Source: Jeotgalibacillus campisalis
Lineage (GTDB): Bacteria; Bacillota; Bacilli; Bacillales; Jeotgalibacillaceae
Length of the DNA stretch: 58,645 bases
Reading direction: 5' to 3'
Assembly (NCBI RefSeq): GCF_000829515.1
Contig: NZ_JXRR01000006.1
Coordinates: 1-58,645 of the forward strand
The notes under the pieces: generated by a model
The model's database searches: none
What the model saw: only the letters and a program-made list of their open reading frames with translations
What the model was told of the DNA's origin: nothing
In this document: positions 10,013 to 18,620 of the stretch, piece after piece
Layout: each line of letters starts with the position of its first letter
How positions within the stretch are numbered: position 1 is the first letter of the stretch
Translations under genes and position numbers: made by a program

Positions 10013-11470
10013 ATGTCAACAGAAGTTCGAGTGCGTTATGCACCAAGTCCAACCGGTCACTTACATATAGGGAATGCACGTACAGCCTTATTTAATTATT
10101 TATTTGCTAAAAACCTGGGCGGGAAATTTATCATTCGTATTGAAGACACAGATTCAAAACGGAATATCGAAACAGGGGAAGAGTCACAGCTGCGCTATTT
10201 AAAATGGCTTGGAATCGAGTGGGATGAAAGCATTGATGTAGGTGGGGAGTACGGACCTTACCGCCAGTCAGAGCGAAATGATCTCTATGAAAAGCACTAT
10301 AATGAATTACTTCAAAAAGGTCTTGCCTATAAGTGCTACTGTACTTCAGAGGAGCTTGAAGCAGAACGGGAAGCGCAAAGTGCGAGAGGAGAAATGCCGA
10401 GGTACAGCGGGAAGTGCCGCAATTTATCGGATGAAGAACGTGCCGCTTTAGAAGCAGAAGGACGCGAGCCGAGCATACGCTTTGCAGTGCCTGCCGGTAA
10501 GACGTATACGTTCAACGATATGGTAAAAGATGATGTATCCTTTGAAAGTGACGGCATCGGTGATTATGTAATCGTCAAGAAGGACGGTATTCCGACGTAT
10601 AACTTTGCTGTTGCAGTGGATGATCATTTCATGAAGATTTCTCACGTACTGCGCGGAGACGACCATATTTCAAATACACCGAAACAAATGATGATTTTCG
10701 AAGCGTTTGGCTGGGATGCACCTGTATTCGGTCATATGACCCTGATCGTCAATGAAAACCGAAAAAAATTAAGTAAACGGGATGAATCAATTATCCAATT
10801 CATTGAGCAATATAAAGACCTTGGCTATCAGCCGGATGCATTATTTAACTTTATTGCCCTGCTTGGCTGGTCACCAAAAGGCGAAGAAGAAATTTTTTCT
10901 AAAGAACAATTTATTGAAATTTTCGATGCGGACCGCCTATCTAAATCACCAGCAGTTTTTGATTCACAAAAGCTCGTTTGGATGAACAATCAGTATTTGA
11001 AAAATCTTGATCTAGATCAAGTCGTGCAGCTTGCTGTTCCTCATCTTGAAGAAGCAGGACGTATTTCAACTGACCGCACGGCCGAAGAAGAAGAGTGGGT
11101 GCGCAGTCTTGTCGCTCTTTATCAGGAGCAAATGAGTTTCGGAGCAGAAATTGTTGCTCTATCAGAACTGTTTTTCAAAGAAGAGATTGCCTACGATGAA
11201 GAGGCAAGTGCAGTCCTTTCAGAAGAGCAGGTCCCTGAAGTAATGGGAGAGCTTGCAAATCAACTAAGTGCTCTTGAAACCTTTGAATCAGCGGAAATTA
11301 AAAAAGCGATTAAAGCGGTTCAAAAAGAAACGGGTCATAAAGGGAAAAAATTATTTATGCCGATTCGTGTAGCCGTTACAGGCCAGACTCATGGACCTGA
11401 GCTTCCAAACGCGATGGAAGTGTTGGGGAAAGAAAGAGTTCTTGCACGCGTAAGCAAGCTTTCAAATTAA
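10013..11470 (+). CDS. gltX: Glutamyl-tRNA synthetase
   Basis: GltX charges tRNA-Glu, and in bacilli it also mischarges tRNA-Gln for later amidation. The 485-residue class I synthetase has the HIGH motif as HIGN (18-21), KLSKR at about 252-256 as the KMSKS motif, a zinc-like CYC...C segment around residues 108-133, and a helical anticodon-binding C-terminus. The ATG at 10013 follows AGGAGGA closely. Upstream in-frame codons overlap ispF and do not match the family. It is followed by a T-box leader that separates it from cysE. Confidence 0.96.
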   Translation: MSTEVRVRYAPSPTGHLHIGNARTALFNYLFAKNLGGKFIIRIEDTDSKRNIETGEESQLRYLKWLGIEWDESIDVGGEYGPYRQSERNDLYEKHYNELLQKGLAYKCYCTSEELEAEREAQSARGEMPRYSGKCRNLSDEERAALEAEGREPSIRFAVPAGKTYTFNDMVKDDVSFESDGIGDYVIVKKDGIPTYNFAVAVDDHFMKISHVLRGDDHISNTPKQMMIFEAFGWDAPVFGHMTLIVNENRKKLSKRDESIIQFIEQYKDLGYQPDALFNFIALLGWSPKGEEEIFSKEQFIEIFDADRLSKSPAVFDSQKLVWMNNQYLKNLDLDQVVQLAVPHLEEAGRISTDRTAEEEEWVRSLVALYQEQMSFGAEIVALSELFFKEEIAYDEEASAVLSEEQVPEVMGELANQLSALETFESAEIKKAIKAVQKETGHKGKKLFMPIRVAVTGQTHGPELPNAMEVLGKERVLARVSKLSN

Positions 11471-11534
11471 CATTTTTCATTAAATGGTATATAGTATATT
11501 TATAAGCATAAAATGAATACATTTAAAAGATATA

Positions 11535-11785
11535 TGAGTAAAGCACAGATGAGGAAAAGTAAGAAAAGGAAGCCGATAAGAGAGAACCATCACCCGGCTG
11601 AGAGTGGTTCAGGAGATTCCTTTTCCCAAAATGCACCTCAGAGCCTTTTGCTGAAACATAAGTAGGCCAAAGCGGCACGGACCGTTATTCCGATTAAGTG
11701 GGGAGCCCGTTTTATAGGCTTCAAACAGAGTGGAACCGCGCATAAAGCGTCTCTGTCAATTGACAGAGGCGTTTTTTTTGTTTTT
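11535..11785 (+). promoter_or_regulatory. Cysteine T-box riboswitch upstream of cysE-cysS
   Basis: The leader carries the T-box sequence AGAGTGGAACCGCG at 11727-11740, an upstream AGTA motif (11558-11561) in the stem I loop, and a UGC (Cys) triplet at 11632-11634 set in AAAATGCACC. Flanking TGAGG (11550-11554) and CCTCA (11636-11640) can close the specifier loop. A terminator hairpin follows at 11749-11780. Uncharged tRNA-Cys should pair with UGC and with the T-box bulge and stabilise the antiterminator. The downstream genes make the cysteine precursor and charge Cys, which fits. Confidence 0.9.
11749..11780 (+). terminator. Regulated terminator of the Cys T-box
   Basis: The stem CGTCTCTGTC/GACAGAGGCG (11749-11772) with an AATT loop is followed by eight T. 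It is the termination arm of the T-box leader and competes with the antiterminator that contains GGAACC. Confidence 0.88.
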
Positions 11786-11860
11786 ATAACATTTCCAATA
11801 AGATAAGTCGGTTATAGAATACGCATAGTTCAGTTAGTGCGATCTAAAGGGGGGAAAGCA

Positions 11861-12526
11861 ATGTTTAAACGAATCAGGGAAGATATTGAAACGGTTTTTG
11901 ATCAAGATCCGGCAGCAAGGTCCGCTTTCGAAATTATTTTAACGTATTCCGGCCTGCATGCGATTTGGGGATATCGGGTTGCTCATGTCTTTTACCGTCG
12001 GAAATTGTATTTTATTGCCCGGGTAATATCTCAGATCGCGCGATTTTTTACCGGGATCGAAATCCATCCTGCAGCTAAGATCGGCAGGCGATTCTTCATA
12101 GACCATGGCATGGGGGTCGTGATTGGTGAAACATGCGAAATCGGGGATAATGTTACGGTATTCCAGGGAGTCACCCTCGGAGGAACAGGCAAGGAAAAAG
12201 GCAAGCGTCACCCCACCCTCGAAGATAATGTGCTGGTTGCAACAGGAGCAAAAGTGCTTGGTTCTATCACAATCGGGGAAAACTCAAAAGTGGGAGCAGG
12301 CTCTGTTGTCCTGCATAATGTGCCGGCCAATTCCACCGTTGTCGGTATTCCGGGTAAAGTAGTTGTACGCAATGGAGTAAAATGCCGCCGGGATTTAAAC
12401 CATCAGGATATGCCCGATCCGATCTGGGACCGCATGCGGCACCTGGAAACGGAATTAGCGTTTGTTAAAGATCAGCTGAAGAAAGAAAGAGAGAGGAGCT
12501 CTACCAATGAGCATTCAACTTTATAA
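11861..12526 (+). CDS. cysE: Serine O-acetyltransferase
   Basis: CysE acetylates L-serine to O-acetylserine, the acceptor for sulfide in cysteine synthesis. The 221-residue protein has an N-terminal helical part and a left-handed beta-helix of hexapeptide repeats with [14 protein letters not shown] and [16 protein letters not shown], the SAT active-site segments. ATG 11861 follows AAAGGGGGGAAAGC; the in-frame GTG at 11837 lies upstream of this site. The last 20 bp overlap cysS, so the pair is translated together under T-box control. Confidence 0.95.
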   Translation: MFKRIREDIETVFDQDPAARSAFEIILTYSGLHAIWGYRVAHVFYRRKLYFIARVISQIARFFTGIEIHPAAKIGRRFFIDHGMGVVIGETCEIGDNVTVFQGVTLGGTGKEKGKRHPTLEDNVLVATGAKVLGSITIGENSKVGAGSVVLHNVPANSTVVGIPGKVVVRNGVKCRRDLNHQDMPDPIWDRMRHLETELAFVKDQLKKERERSSTNEHSTL

Positions 12527-13907
12527 TACAGTCACACGAAAAAAAGAACTATTTACTCCGCAGGAAGAAGGACGGGTGTCCATGTATGTATGCGGCCCTA
12601 CTGTCTACAATTATATCCATATCGGAAATGCGCGTCCTGCCATCGTATTCGATGCGGTTCGACGTCACCTCGAATACCGGGGCTACGATGTAAACTTCGT
12701 GTCGAATTTTACCGATGTAGATGACAAATTGATTCGTGCCGCTAATGACCTTGGGGAGGATGTTCCGACAGTAGCTGAACGGTTTATCCAAGCCTATTTT
12801 GAAGATGTTGAAGCGCTTGGATGCAAAAGAGGGACAGTTCACCCTCGAGTGACCGAAAATATTGAGTTAATTATCGAGTTTATTCAGGCATTGATTGAAA
12901 AAGGATATGCGTATGAATCAGCAGGAGACGTGTATTACCGAACCCGCAAATTCAAAGGGTACGGTAAACTTTCTCACCAATCGATAGATGAGCTCAGAAT
13001 CGGTGCGAGAATTGAATCAGACGAACGAAAAGATGATGCATTGGATTTTGTTTTATGGAAAGCAGCTAAGGAAAGCGAAATTTCCTGGGAAAGCCCTTGG
13101 GGAGCTGGACGACCAGGCTGGCATATTGAATGCTCAGCGATGGCTCGAAAATATCTTGGAGATACAATCGATATCCATGCGGGAGGCCAGGATCTTGCTT
13201 TTCCTCATCATGAAAATGAAATTGCGCAGTCAGAAGCATTGACAGGAAAGTCCTTTGCGAATTACTGGATGCATAATGGGTACATCAATATAGATAACGA
13301 AAAAATGTCCAAATCTCTCGGCAACTTTGTTCTTGTGAATGACATATTGAAAGAACATGATCCTCAAGTGCTTCGGTTCTTTATGCTGTCGGTTCACTAT
13401 CGCCATCCGATTAACTACAATTTGGAGTTGCTGAATGCAGCAAAAGCAGGTCTTGACAGAATCCGCACTTCATATGAAAATCTGCTTCACCGTAAAGAAG
13501 CAAGTGCCAATTTAGCGGAAAATAATGACCAATGGCTGAGTGAAATAGACAATACCAAACAAACGTTCGGCAAAGCGATGGATGATGACTTTAATACAGC
13601 CAATGCCATATCGGTACTATTTGATTTATCACGACAGGCAAACCTTTATTTAAGAGAGAAAAATACATCTGTAGAGATTATCGAGGCGTTTACAGCAGCA
13701 TTCGACGAACTTGCAGGAGTTCTTGGTTTTTCAATGAACCAGGAAAAGGAATTGCTCGATCAGGACATTGATAACCTGATAAAAAAACGTGAACAGGCAC
13801 GAAAAGACCGTGATTTTAAAACAGCAGATGCCATTCGTGATCAGTTGAAAGAACTCAATATCATTCTTGAAGATACCGCTCAGGGCATCCGTTGGAGAAG
13901 AGGCTAA
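12507..13907 (+). CDS. cysS: Cysteinyl-tRNA synthetase
   Basis: CysS charges tRNA-Cys. The 466-residue class I enzyme has zinc ligand C29 in [13 protein letters not shown] at 38-41, GWHIECSAM and [11 protein letters not shown] supplying further zinc ligands, and KMSKS at 266-270. The C-terminal helical domain ends in [21 protein letters not shown] inside the cysE end is the ribosome binding site. The cysE-cysS overlap and the Cys T-box tie its supply to cysteine need. Confidence 0.97.
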   Translation: MSIQLYNTVTRKKELFTPQEEGRVSMYVCGPTVYNYIHIGNARPAIVFDAVRRHLEYRGYDVNFVSNFTDVDDKLIRAANDLGEDVPTVAERFIQAYFEDVEALGCKRGTVHPRVTENIELIIEFIQALIEKGYAYESAGDVYYRTRKFKGYGKLSHQSIDELRIGARIESDERKDDALDFVLWKAAKESEISWESPWGAGRPGWHIECSAMARKYLGDTIDIHAGGQDLAFPHHENEIAQSEALTGKSFANYWMHNGYINIDNEKMSKSLGNFVLVNDILKEHDPQVLRFFMLSVHYRHPINYNLELLNAAKAGLDRIRTSYENLLHRKEASANLAENNDQWLSEIDNTKQTFGKAMDDDFNTANAISVLFDLSRQANLYLREKNTSVEIIEAFTAAFDELAGVLGFSMNQEKELLDQDIDNLIKKREQARKDRDFKTADAIRDQLKELNIILEDTAQGIRWRRG

Positions 13908-13910
13908 TAA

Positions 13911-14339
13911 ATGAGTACTGACAACCAAATTACACTCGACCCTAAACAACTAAATGCCCTTGCCCTTGCCTATATGGGAGATGCTGTCTATGAGCAATAC
14001 GTGAGACACCATCTTCTCCTGCAAGGAACGGTAAGACCTAACTTTTTGCAAAAGGCATCCATTCAATATGTATCTGCTAAAGGACAAGCCTTTGCTTTAC
14101 GTGCATTGGTGCAACAATCGTTTTTTTCTGAAACAGAAGAAGCGATCATCCGCAGAGGAAGAAATGCAAAATCAGGAACAGTGCCGAAAAATGTCGATGT
14201 TCAAACGTATCGTTACAGCACAGCTTTTGAAGCATTAATCGGATATTTGTATCTAACAGAGCAGCAAACGCGTCTAGACGAGGTAGTTTCAACATCAATT
14301 ACGATCATGATGGACAAGCTGAAAGGAGAATCAAAATGA
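13911..14339 (+). CDS. mrnC: Mini-ribonuclease III
   Basis: Mini-III is an RNase III catalytic domain without a dsRNA-binding domain; in B. subtilis it matures 23S rRNA in a way that depends on protein L3. The 142-residue protein shows [15 protein letters not shown] with the catalytic Asp, [14 protein letters not shown], and [16 protein letters not shown], the RNase III signature helix. It starts 3 bp after cysS and overlaps rlmB by 4 bp. Its neighbour is an rRNA methylase, in line with ribosome maturation. Confidence 0.95.
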   Translation: MSTDNQITLDPKQLNALALAYMGDAVYEQYVRHHLLLQGTVRPNFLQKASIQYVSAKGQAFALRALVQQSFFSETEEAIIRRGRNAKSGTVPKNVDVQTYRYSTAFEALIGYLYLTEQQTRLDEVVSTSITIMMDKLKGESK

Positions 14340-15079
14340 GCGAGGAATTTATAGGCGGTAAAAATCCGGTCATTGAAGCGTTAAAAGCCGGCCGTGAAAT
14401 CAATAAAGTCTGGATTGCCGAGGGTTCCCAAAAGGGGCAGATGCAGCAGGTCATTCATTTAGCAAAAGAAGCGGGCATTCTAGTGCAGTTTGTTCCTAAG
14501 AAAAAAGTAGATCAGCTTTTAGAAGGACAGCATCAGGGTGTGGTCGCTTCTGTAGCGGCCTATCAATATGCTGAAGTGGACGATATGATTGCACTGGCTA
14601 AAAGCCGTAACGAGGATCCGTTTATTCTGATTCTGGATGAACTGGAGGACCCTCATAATCTTGGTTCCATTATGCGTACTGCAGATGCTACCGGTGCTCA
14701 CGGGATCATCATTCCAAAGCGCCGCGCAGTAGGTCTGACTGCTACAGTAGCAAAAGCTTCAACTGGCGCAATAGAACATATTCCGGTGGCACGCGTAACG
14801 AATCTTTCCCGTACAATTGATGATTTAAAGGAGCAGGGTTTGTGGATTACAGGAACAGATGCCAAAGAAAGTCAGGATTATCGGCGCTTTGATGCGACTA
14901 TGCCGCTTGGTTTAGTTATTGGCAGCGAAGGAAAGGGAATGGGCAGGTTAATCAGAGAAAAATGTGATTTTCTAGTTCATTTACCAATGTCGGGCCATGT
15001 CACATCATTGAATGCTTCCGTTGCAGCGAGTATTCTGATGTACGAAATTTATCGAAAACGGCATCCTTTGGAAAGCTAA
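14336..15079 (+). CDS. rlmB: 23S rRNA (guanosine-2'-O-)-methyltransferase RlmB family
   Basis: This is a SpoU/TrmH-family 2'-O-methyltransferase with a trefoil-knot fold. The 247-residue protein has an N-terminal L30e-like substrate domain (~1-75), then motif 1 [16 protein letters not shown], motif 2 [11 protein letters not shown] and motif 3 [25 protein letters not shown] precedes the ATG, which overlaps mrnC. The assignment to 23S rRNA rests on family resemblance; some gram-positive members act on a different nucleotide. Confidence 0.92.
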   Translation: MSEEFIGGKNPVIEALKAGREINKVWIAEGSQKGQMQQVIHLAKEAGILVQFVPKKKVDQLLEGQHQGVVASVAAYQYAEVDDMIALAKSRNEDPFILILDELEDPHNLGSIMRTADATGAHGIIIPKRRAVGLTATVAKASTGAIEHIPVARVTNLSRTIDDLKEQGLWITGTDAKESQDYRRFDATMPLGLVIGSEGKGMGRLIREKCDFLVHLPMSGHVTSLNASVAASILMYEIYRKRHPLES

Positions 15080-15083
15080 TCTT

Positions 15084-15596
15084 ATGAACAATGTTCTTCT
15101 CGTCGATGGGTACAATATCATCGGCGCATGGCCGGAACTAAATCAATTAAAATCCCATAATCTCGCTGCAGCTCGAGACCGATTAATTGAAACGATGGCT
15201 GAATATCAAGGCTACACAGGGTACCGGGTCATCATCGTATTTGATGCTCAATTTGTTCAGGGGATTGCAAAAAAGCATAAACACTACAACATTGATGTGT
15301 TTTTTACAAAAGAAAACGAAACAGCAGATGAACGAATCGAAAAACTGGCGATTGAATTGAACGACATAAAAACACAGGTTATCGTAGCAACAAGTGACTT
15401 CACAGAGCAGTGGGTGATTTTTGCACAAGGAGCCCTGAGAAAATCTGCCAGAGAATTATTAATTGAATCAAAACAAATTGAAAAGAAAATTGAAAAAAGA
15501 GTCCGTAAAATCCAGGAACAACGCCCTTCTTCCAATATACCGCTTTCAGAAGAAGTAGCCGAAATATTCGAAAAATGGCGTAGAGGGGACAAATGA
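15084..15596 (+). CDS. rae1: Rae1/YacP, NYN-domain ribosome-associated endoribonuclease
   Basis: The 170-residue protein is a NYN/PIN-like nuclease. It opens with MNNVLLVDGYNIIGAWP (first acidic residue in VDGYN), followed by VIIVFDAQ and ETADERIEKLA, then IVATSDFTEQ with further acidic residues, and a basic helical C-terminus. The B. subtilis homologue Rae1 cuts mRNA in the ribosomal A site. It is 4 bp after rlmB, in the usual place before sigH. Confidence 0.92.
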   Translation: MNNVLLVDGYNIIGAWPELNQLKSHNLAAARDRLIETMAEYQGYTGYRVIIVFDAQFVQGIAKKHKHYNIDVFFTKENETADERIEKLAIELNDIKTQVIVATSDFTEQWVIFAQGALRKSARELLIESKQIEKKIEKRVRKIQEQRPSSNIPLSEEVAEIFEKWRRGDK

Positions 15597-15600
15597 GTGG

Positions 15601-15630
15601 TTGACGCTTCAAAATAGTGTACTGTATAAT
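15601..15630 (+). promoter_or_regulatory. SigA-type promoter of sigH
   Basis: TTGACG (15601-15606) and TATAAT (15625-15630) are 18 bp apart, with TG directly before the -10 box. It starts 4 bp after the rae1 stop. In B. subtilis the sigH promoter is SigA-dependent and repressed by AbrB; AbrB control here is inference. Confidence 0.75.
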
Positions 15631-15668
15631 ATTTCTATCTATTGTTTTGAGCGGTCGGGGGGATCCAT

Positions 15669-16322
15669 TTGAACGATTATAAGCGGGTGACAGTTGATCG
15701 AATGAATTTTCAGATGCTGGAAGATGATCAGGTTATTGCTCTTGTGCACACTGGTAATACGGAAGCATTAGACTACTTAATCACAAAGTATCGTAATTTT
15801 GTAAGAGCAAAAGCAAGGTCTTATTTTTTGATTGGTGCCGATAAGGAAGACATTATCCAGGAAGGCATGATTGGCCTATACAAAGCGATACGAGATTACA
15901 AGGGAGAAAAACTCACCTCTTTTAAAGCATTTGCGGAACTTTGCATCACCCGGCAAATTATCACGGCAATAAAAACGGCTACTCGTCAAAAGCATATTCC
16001 TCTTAATTCATATGTCTCACTTGATAAACCGATCTATGATGAAGAATCAGACCGGACGCTTATGGACGTAATTTCCGGTGCGAAATCCACTGATCCAGAA
16101 GCGTTGATTATTCATAGAGAAGAATTTAGTAAAATAGAAGATAAAATGGCAGAACTGCTTAGCGATCTTGAACGGCAGGTCCTGTCTTTATACCTTGATG
16201 GCCAGTCGTATCAGGAAATATCTGCATTGCTCGACCGGCATGTGAAGTCAATTGATAACGCACTGCAGCGTGTAAAACGCAAGCTGGAGCGTTATTTAGA
16301 AGCGCATGAACTTATGTTTTAA
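15669..16322 (+). CDS. sigH: RNA polymerase sigma-H factor (sporulation/transition phase)
   Basis: SigH directs early stationary-phase and pre-sporulation genes. The 217-residue protein has region 2 with DYLITKYRNFVRAKARSYF, DIIQEGMIGLYKAIRDY and FKAFAELCITRQIITAIKTA, and region 4 with LSDLERQVLSLYLDGQSYQEISALL and KSIDNALQRVKRKLERYL. TTG at 15669 is chosen behind GGGGGGAT; a more distal ATG at 15702 would shorten a conserved N-terminus. Its promoter is upstream within the rae1-sigH gap. Confidence 0.96.
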   Translation: MNDYKRVTVDRMNFQMLEDDQVIALVHTGNTEALDYLITKYRNFVRAKARSYFLIGADKEDIIQEGMIGLYKAIRDYKGEKLTSFKAFAELCITRQIITAIKTATRQKHIPLNSYVSLDKPIYDEESDRTLMDVISGAKSTDPEALIIHREEFSKIEDKMAELLSDLERQVLSLYLDGQSYQEISALLDRHVKSIDNALQRVKRKLERYLEAHELMF

Positions 16323-16325
16323 TTG

Positions 16326-16366
16326 CCTGGTCCTGTTGACAGTCTGGAATCCAGGTGTTATTTTTT
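16326..16366 (+). terminator. Possible weak terminator after sigH
   Basis: CCTGG (16326-16330) can pair with CCAGG (16351-16355) around a nested CTGT/ACAG, followed by TGTTATTTTTT. The stem is short and imperfect, so termination efficiency is doubtful. Confidence 0.35.
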
Positions 16367-16530
16367 AAGGTGTTGGGAAAAGAGAAAATGGATAAAGTAT
16401 GTCTTGTAATTGCTGTGTCATTCAGCAGTTGGTTCTAGCAAAATGACAGGTTTTCTTTATGTTCTGAGAGAATTTAGTCACTTATGCGAACGTTTTCTAA
16501 CAAGTATTTTCCCTAAAAGGAATGACCATC

Positions 16531-16680
16531 GTGAGTAAAAAGTTAACACTTGCTTGTGCAGCTTGCGGTTCGCGGAACTATTCCGTGCCTCAGGGGAAAG
16601 ACAAGCGTTCCGATAGATTAGAAATTAAAAAGTTTTGTCGCCATTGCCAAGCTCACACGTCACATAAGCAGACGATTTAA
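16531..16680 (+). CDS. rpmG: 50S ribosomal protein L33
   Basis: A 49-residue protein, too short for default ORF calling. It reads VSKKLTLACAACGSRNYSV then CRHC, giving the C4 zinc ribbon (CxxC ... CxxC) of a zinc-binding L33. The GTG start at 16531 follows AAAAGGAATG. Its position directly before secE is the usual one in Bacillaceae. B. subtilis carries several L33 copies with and without zinc; this is a zinc-binding (C+) type. Confidence 0.93.
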   Translation: MSKKLTLACAACGSRNYSVPQGKDKRSDRLEIKKFCRHCQAHTSHKQTI

Positions 16681-16751
16681 GGTGAGCTGTCCTTTCGCTG
16701 ACATCAAGGGAACGGGCTACTGAAATAACATTTGTTGGAGGGTACATCAGC

Positions 16752-16931
16752 ATGGGTAAAATAAGCAGCTTTTTTCGTAACGTTTCTTCTGAAATGCGAA
16801 AGGTCAGCTGGCCAAAGCGTAAAGAATTAACACGTTACACAATTACAGTTCTTTCGACTGTAGTTTTTGTCGCTCTATTCTTTTTCGTAATCGATTTAGG
16901 TATTACGGCTGTCATTGACTGGATTTTATAA
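16752..16931 (+). CDS. secE: Preprotein translocase subunit SecE
   Basis: A 59-residue protein missed by length filters. SecE clamps SecY in the translocon. It has the SecE signature SSEMRKVSWPKRKELTRYT at about residues 12-30 on an amphipathic helix, then one membrane span (residues ~31-56, TITVLSTVVFVALFFFVIDLGI). GGAGGG precedes the ATG. Unlike the usual secE-nusG pair, 450 bp with a terminator and repeats separate it from nusG. Confidence 0.95.
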   Translation: MGKISSFFRNVSSEMRKVSWPKRKELTRYTITVLSTVVFVALFFFVIDLGITAVIDWIL

Positions 16932-16998
16932 TGAGGGATGGGAAATCTCTTCGTACACGCAAGTAATTTCGTGTACAATAGAAATAGAAATGCAGAGG

Positions 16999-17017
16999 CC
17001 CGTTTAACGGGTTTTTT
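16999..17017 (+). terminator. Intrinsic terminator after secE
   Basis: CCCGT-TTA-ACGGG (16999-17011) is followed by TTTTTT. A separate hairpin GTACACG/CGTGTAC (16953-16976) without a T-run lies before it. Together they would separate secE from nusG transcription, at least in part. Confidence 0.7.
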
Positions 17018-17132
17018 CATTGGGCAAAAATAAGACGCATAAGAAATTATTTTATATAGTTGCATGCTTCTGGTGCTGCTGGCGCTGCTTGTGCCCGCGA
17101 ACAGTCTGCACTTTTTACTGGAGTTAGAGTTT

Positions 17133-17242
17133 GGCGGGCAGCTCCCCGGGGTCATAAGCAGCTTCCCCAATCAGACAAAATGCGCCTGAGTGGAGAATCC
17201 GCTTGTGCCAGTCGGAGCTAGACGCTCACCTGCACTTTTAAT
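17133..17242 (+). repeat. Imperfect palindromic repeat unit, copy 1
   Basis: This ~108-bp unit is closely related to copy 2 right after it. Shared blocks include GGTCATAAGCAGCTTCCCCA, GCGCCTGAGTGG and GTCGGAGCTAGACGCTCACC followed by TGCACTTTTAAT. The ends are nearly self-complementary (GGCGGGC-AGCTCC with GGAGCT-AGAC-GCTCACC). An inner CATAAG pairs with CTTGTG, including one G-U pair. A degenerate third fragment may precede it at ~17080-17125 (CTTGTGCC ... TCTGCACTTTTTACTGGAG). The family identity is unknown to me; there is no ORF or transposase. Confidence 0.85.
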
Positions 17243-17255
17243 GGTATCCAGTTCC

Positions 17256-17363
17256 GGTGAGCAGCTCCTCGGGTCATAAGCAGCTTCCCCAAACAGGCAA
17301 AAAGCGCCTGAGTGGTGAATCTTCTTATGCCTGTCGGAGCTAGACGCTCACCTGCACTTTTAA
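17256..17363 (+). repeat. Imperfect palindromic repeat unit, copy 2
   Basis: The second copy ends about 5 bp before the nusG Shine-Dalgarno. Nested self-complementary blocks run inward: GGTGAGC with GCTCACC, AGCTCC with GGAGCT, CATAAG with CTTATG, and CAGGC with GCCTG at the apex. If transcribed, it could fold into one long stem-loop. CATAAG/CTTATG here against CATAAG/CTTGTG in copy 1 keeps pairing, which hints at structural conservation. The spacing between copies is ~13 bp. Confidence 0.85.
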
Positions 17364-17381
17364 TTTAAGGAGGGAATTTTT

Positions 17382-17915
17382 TTGGAGAAGAATTGGTATG
17401 TTGTTCATACGTATTCAGGCTATGAGAATAAAGTGAAAATGAATTTAGAAAAGCGTGTTGAATCCATGGGGATGTCTGATAAGATTTTCCGAGTGGTTAT
17501 TCCGGAAGAGGAAGAAACCGAGATTAAAGACGGCAAAGCGAAAACAGTGAAGCGGAAAACGTTTCCTGGGTATGTGCTTGTAGAAATTGTGATGACGGAT
17601 GATTCGTGGTACGTGGTCCGTAATACCCCTGGAGTAACAGGCTTTGTTGGCTCATCTGGCGGCGGATCGAAGCCTACTCCGCTGCTTCCTGAGGAAGTTA
17701 CTCAGCTTCTTAAAAGCATGGGAATGCAGGAGCGGACGGTTGAGGTGGACTTCGAAGTTGGAGAGAGCGTCACGGTTAATGAAGGACCATTTGCTAATTT
17801 TGTCGGCGTAATTGAAGGCATTGATACAGCGAAAGGAAAAGTCAAAGTATTGGTTAATATGTTCGGCAGAGAAACACCTGTAGAGCTTGACTTTATGCAG
17901 ATTAACAAAATATAA
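17382..17915 (+). CDS. nusG: Transcription termination/antitermination factor NusG
   Basis: NusG binds the RNA polymerase clamp; in B. subtilis it promotes pausing at T-rich non-template DNA. The 177-residue protein has the NGN domain (KNWYVVHTYSGYENKVK, FPGYVLVEI, VVRNTPGVTGFVG) and a C-terminal KOW domain (GESVTVNEGPFANFVGVIEGID). The start is TTG at 17382 after AAGGAGGG. The usual coupling to secE is broken by the terminator and palindromic repeats in between. Confidence 0.97.
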   Translation: MEKNWYVVHTYSGYENKVKMNLEKRVESMGMSDKIFRVVIPEEEETEIKDGKAKTVKRKTFPGYVLVEIVMTDDSWYVVRNTPGVTGFVGSSGGGSKPTPLLPEEVTQLLKSMGMQERTVEVDFEVGESVTVNEGPFANFVGVIEGIDTAKGKVKVLVNMFGRETPVELDFMQINKI

Positions 17916-17916
17916 T
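17887..17916 (+). promoter_or_regulatory. Candidate SigA promoter for rplK-rplA
   Basis: TTGACT (17887-17892) and TATAAT (17911-17916) are 18 bp apart. The match lies inside the last codons of nusG and covers its stop. It would give the rplK operon its own start after nusG. The sequence match is good, but part of it may be chance in coding DNA. Confidence 0.45.
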
Positions 17917-18031
17917 TAGAAACATCTTGAATTCTGATTCCAAAGGTGGTAACATCTTTTAAGTCAGTATGTCTCAATAGAGAGACTGAACTAACATTTA
18001 CGTTCTTTATATAAAAGAATTGGATTATTGA

Positions 18032-18059
18032 GTGGGAGGGTATCAAGCCCTATTACCAC
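18032..18059 (+). promoter_or_regulatory. Stem-loop in the rplK leader, possible r-protein binding site
   Basis: GTGG (18032-18035) pairs with CCAC (18056-18059), and AGGG (18037-18040) pairs with CCCT (18048-18051), leaving an asymmetric internal loop. Another hairpin GTCTC-AATA-GAGAC-like lies at ~17971-17986. L1 is known to bind its own operon mRNA in other bacteria; that this is such a site is inference. Confidence 0.4.
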
Positions 18060-18085
18060 ATCACGGACTTAAGGAGGTGTGTCTC

Positions 18086-18511
18086 GTGGCTAAAAAAGTT
18101 ATTAAATTGGTAAAGCTTCAAATCCCAGCTGGGAAAGCTAATCCAGCTCCGCCGGTAGGTCCTGCATTGGGTCAAGCTGGTGTCAACATCATGGGATTCT
18201 GTAAAGAGTTCAACGCTCGTACAGCTGATCAAGCTGGTCTTATTATCCCTGTTGAAATTACGGTTTTTGAAGACCGTTCATTTACATTCATCACTAAAAC
18301 TCCCCCTGCTGCCGTTCTTCTTAAGAAAGCAGCTGGTATCGAGTCAGGTTCTGGTGAACCTAACCGCAACAAAGTAGCGACTGTCAAACGTGACAAGGTG
18401 CGTGAAATCGCGGAAACAAAAATGCCTGATCTAAACGCAGCAGATGTAGAATCAGCTATGCGAATGGTTGAAGGTACGGCTCGCAGCATGGGTATTACGA
18501 TTGAAGATTAA
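18086..18511 (+). CDS. rplK: 50S ribosomal protein L11
   Basis: L11 forms part of the GTPase-associated centre on 23S rRNA. The 141-residue protein has the proline-rich [21 protein letters not shown]-terminal segment and the C-terminal rRNA-binding [16 protein letters not shown] 18086 follows AAGGAGGTGTG and gives the family start (V)[11 protein letters not shown]. An in-frame codon at 18032 lies in the leader and is rejected. rplA follows after 109 bp. Confidence 0.97.
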   Translation: MAKKVIKLVKLQIPAGKANPAPPVGPALGQAGVNIMGFCKEFNARTADQAGLIIPVEITVFEDRSFTFITKTPPAAVLLKKAAGIESGSGEPNRNKVATVKRDKVREIAETKMPDLNAADVESAMRMVEGTARSMGITIED

Positions 18512-18620
18512 TTGATGCATGTCTTGGACGAGGTTGCGAAGTTGAAAAGTATTTTCACTCGCAACCTTTATTCGTGGGAGGTTATTCCGCTAAAACCACA
18601 ATCGAGGAGGAAACAAAGAA

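Noticed and set aside
17040-17381. Insertion sequence or transposon at the nusG repeats
   Set aside because: No transposase ORF, no target-site duplication that I could confirm, and the units are only ~108 bp.
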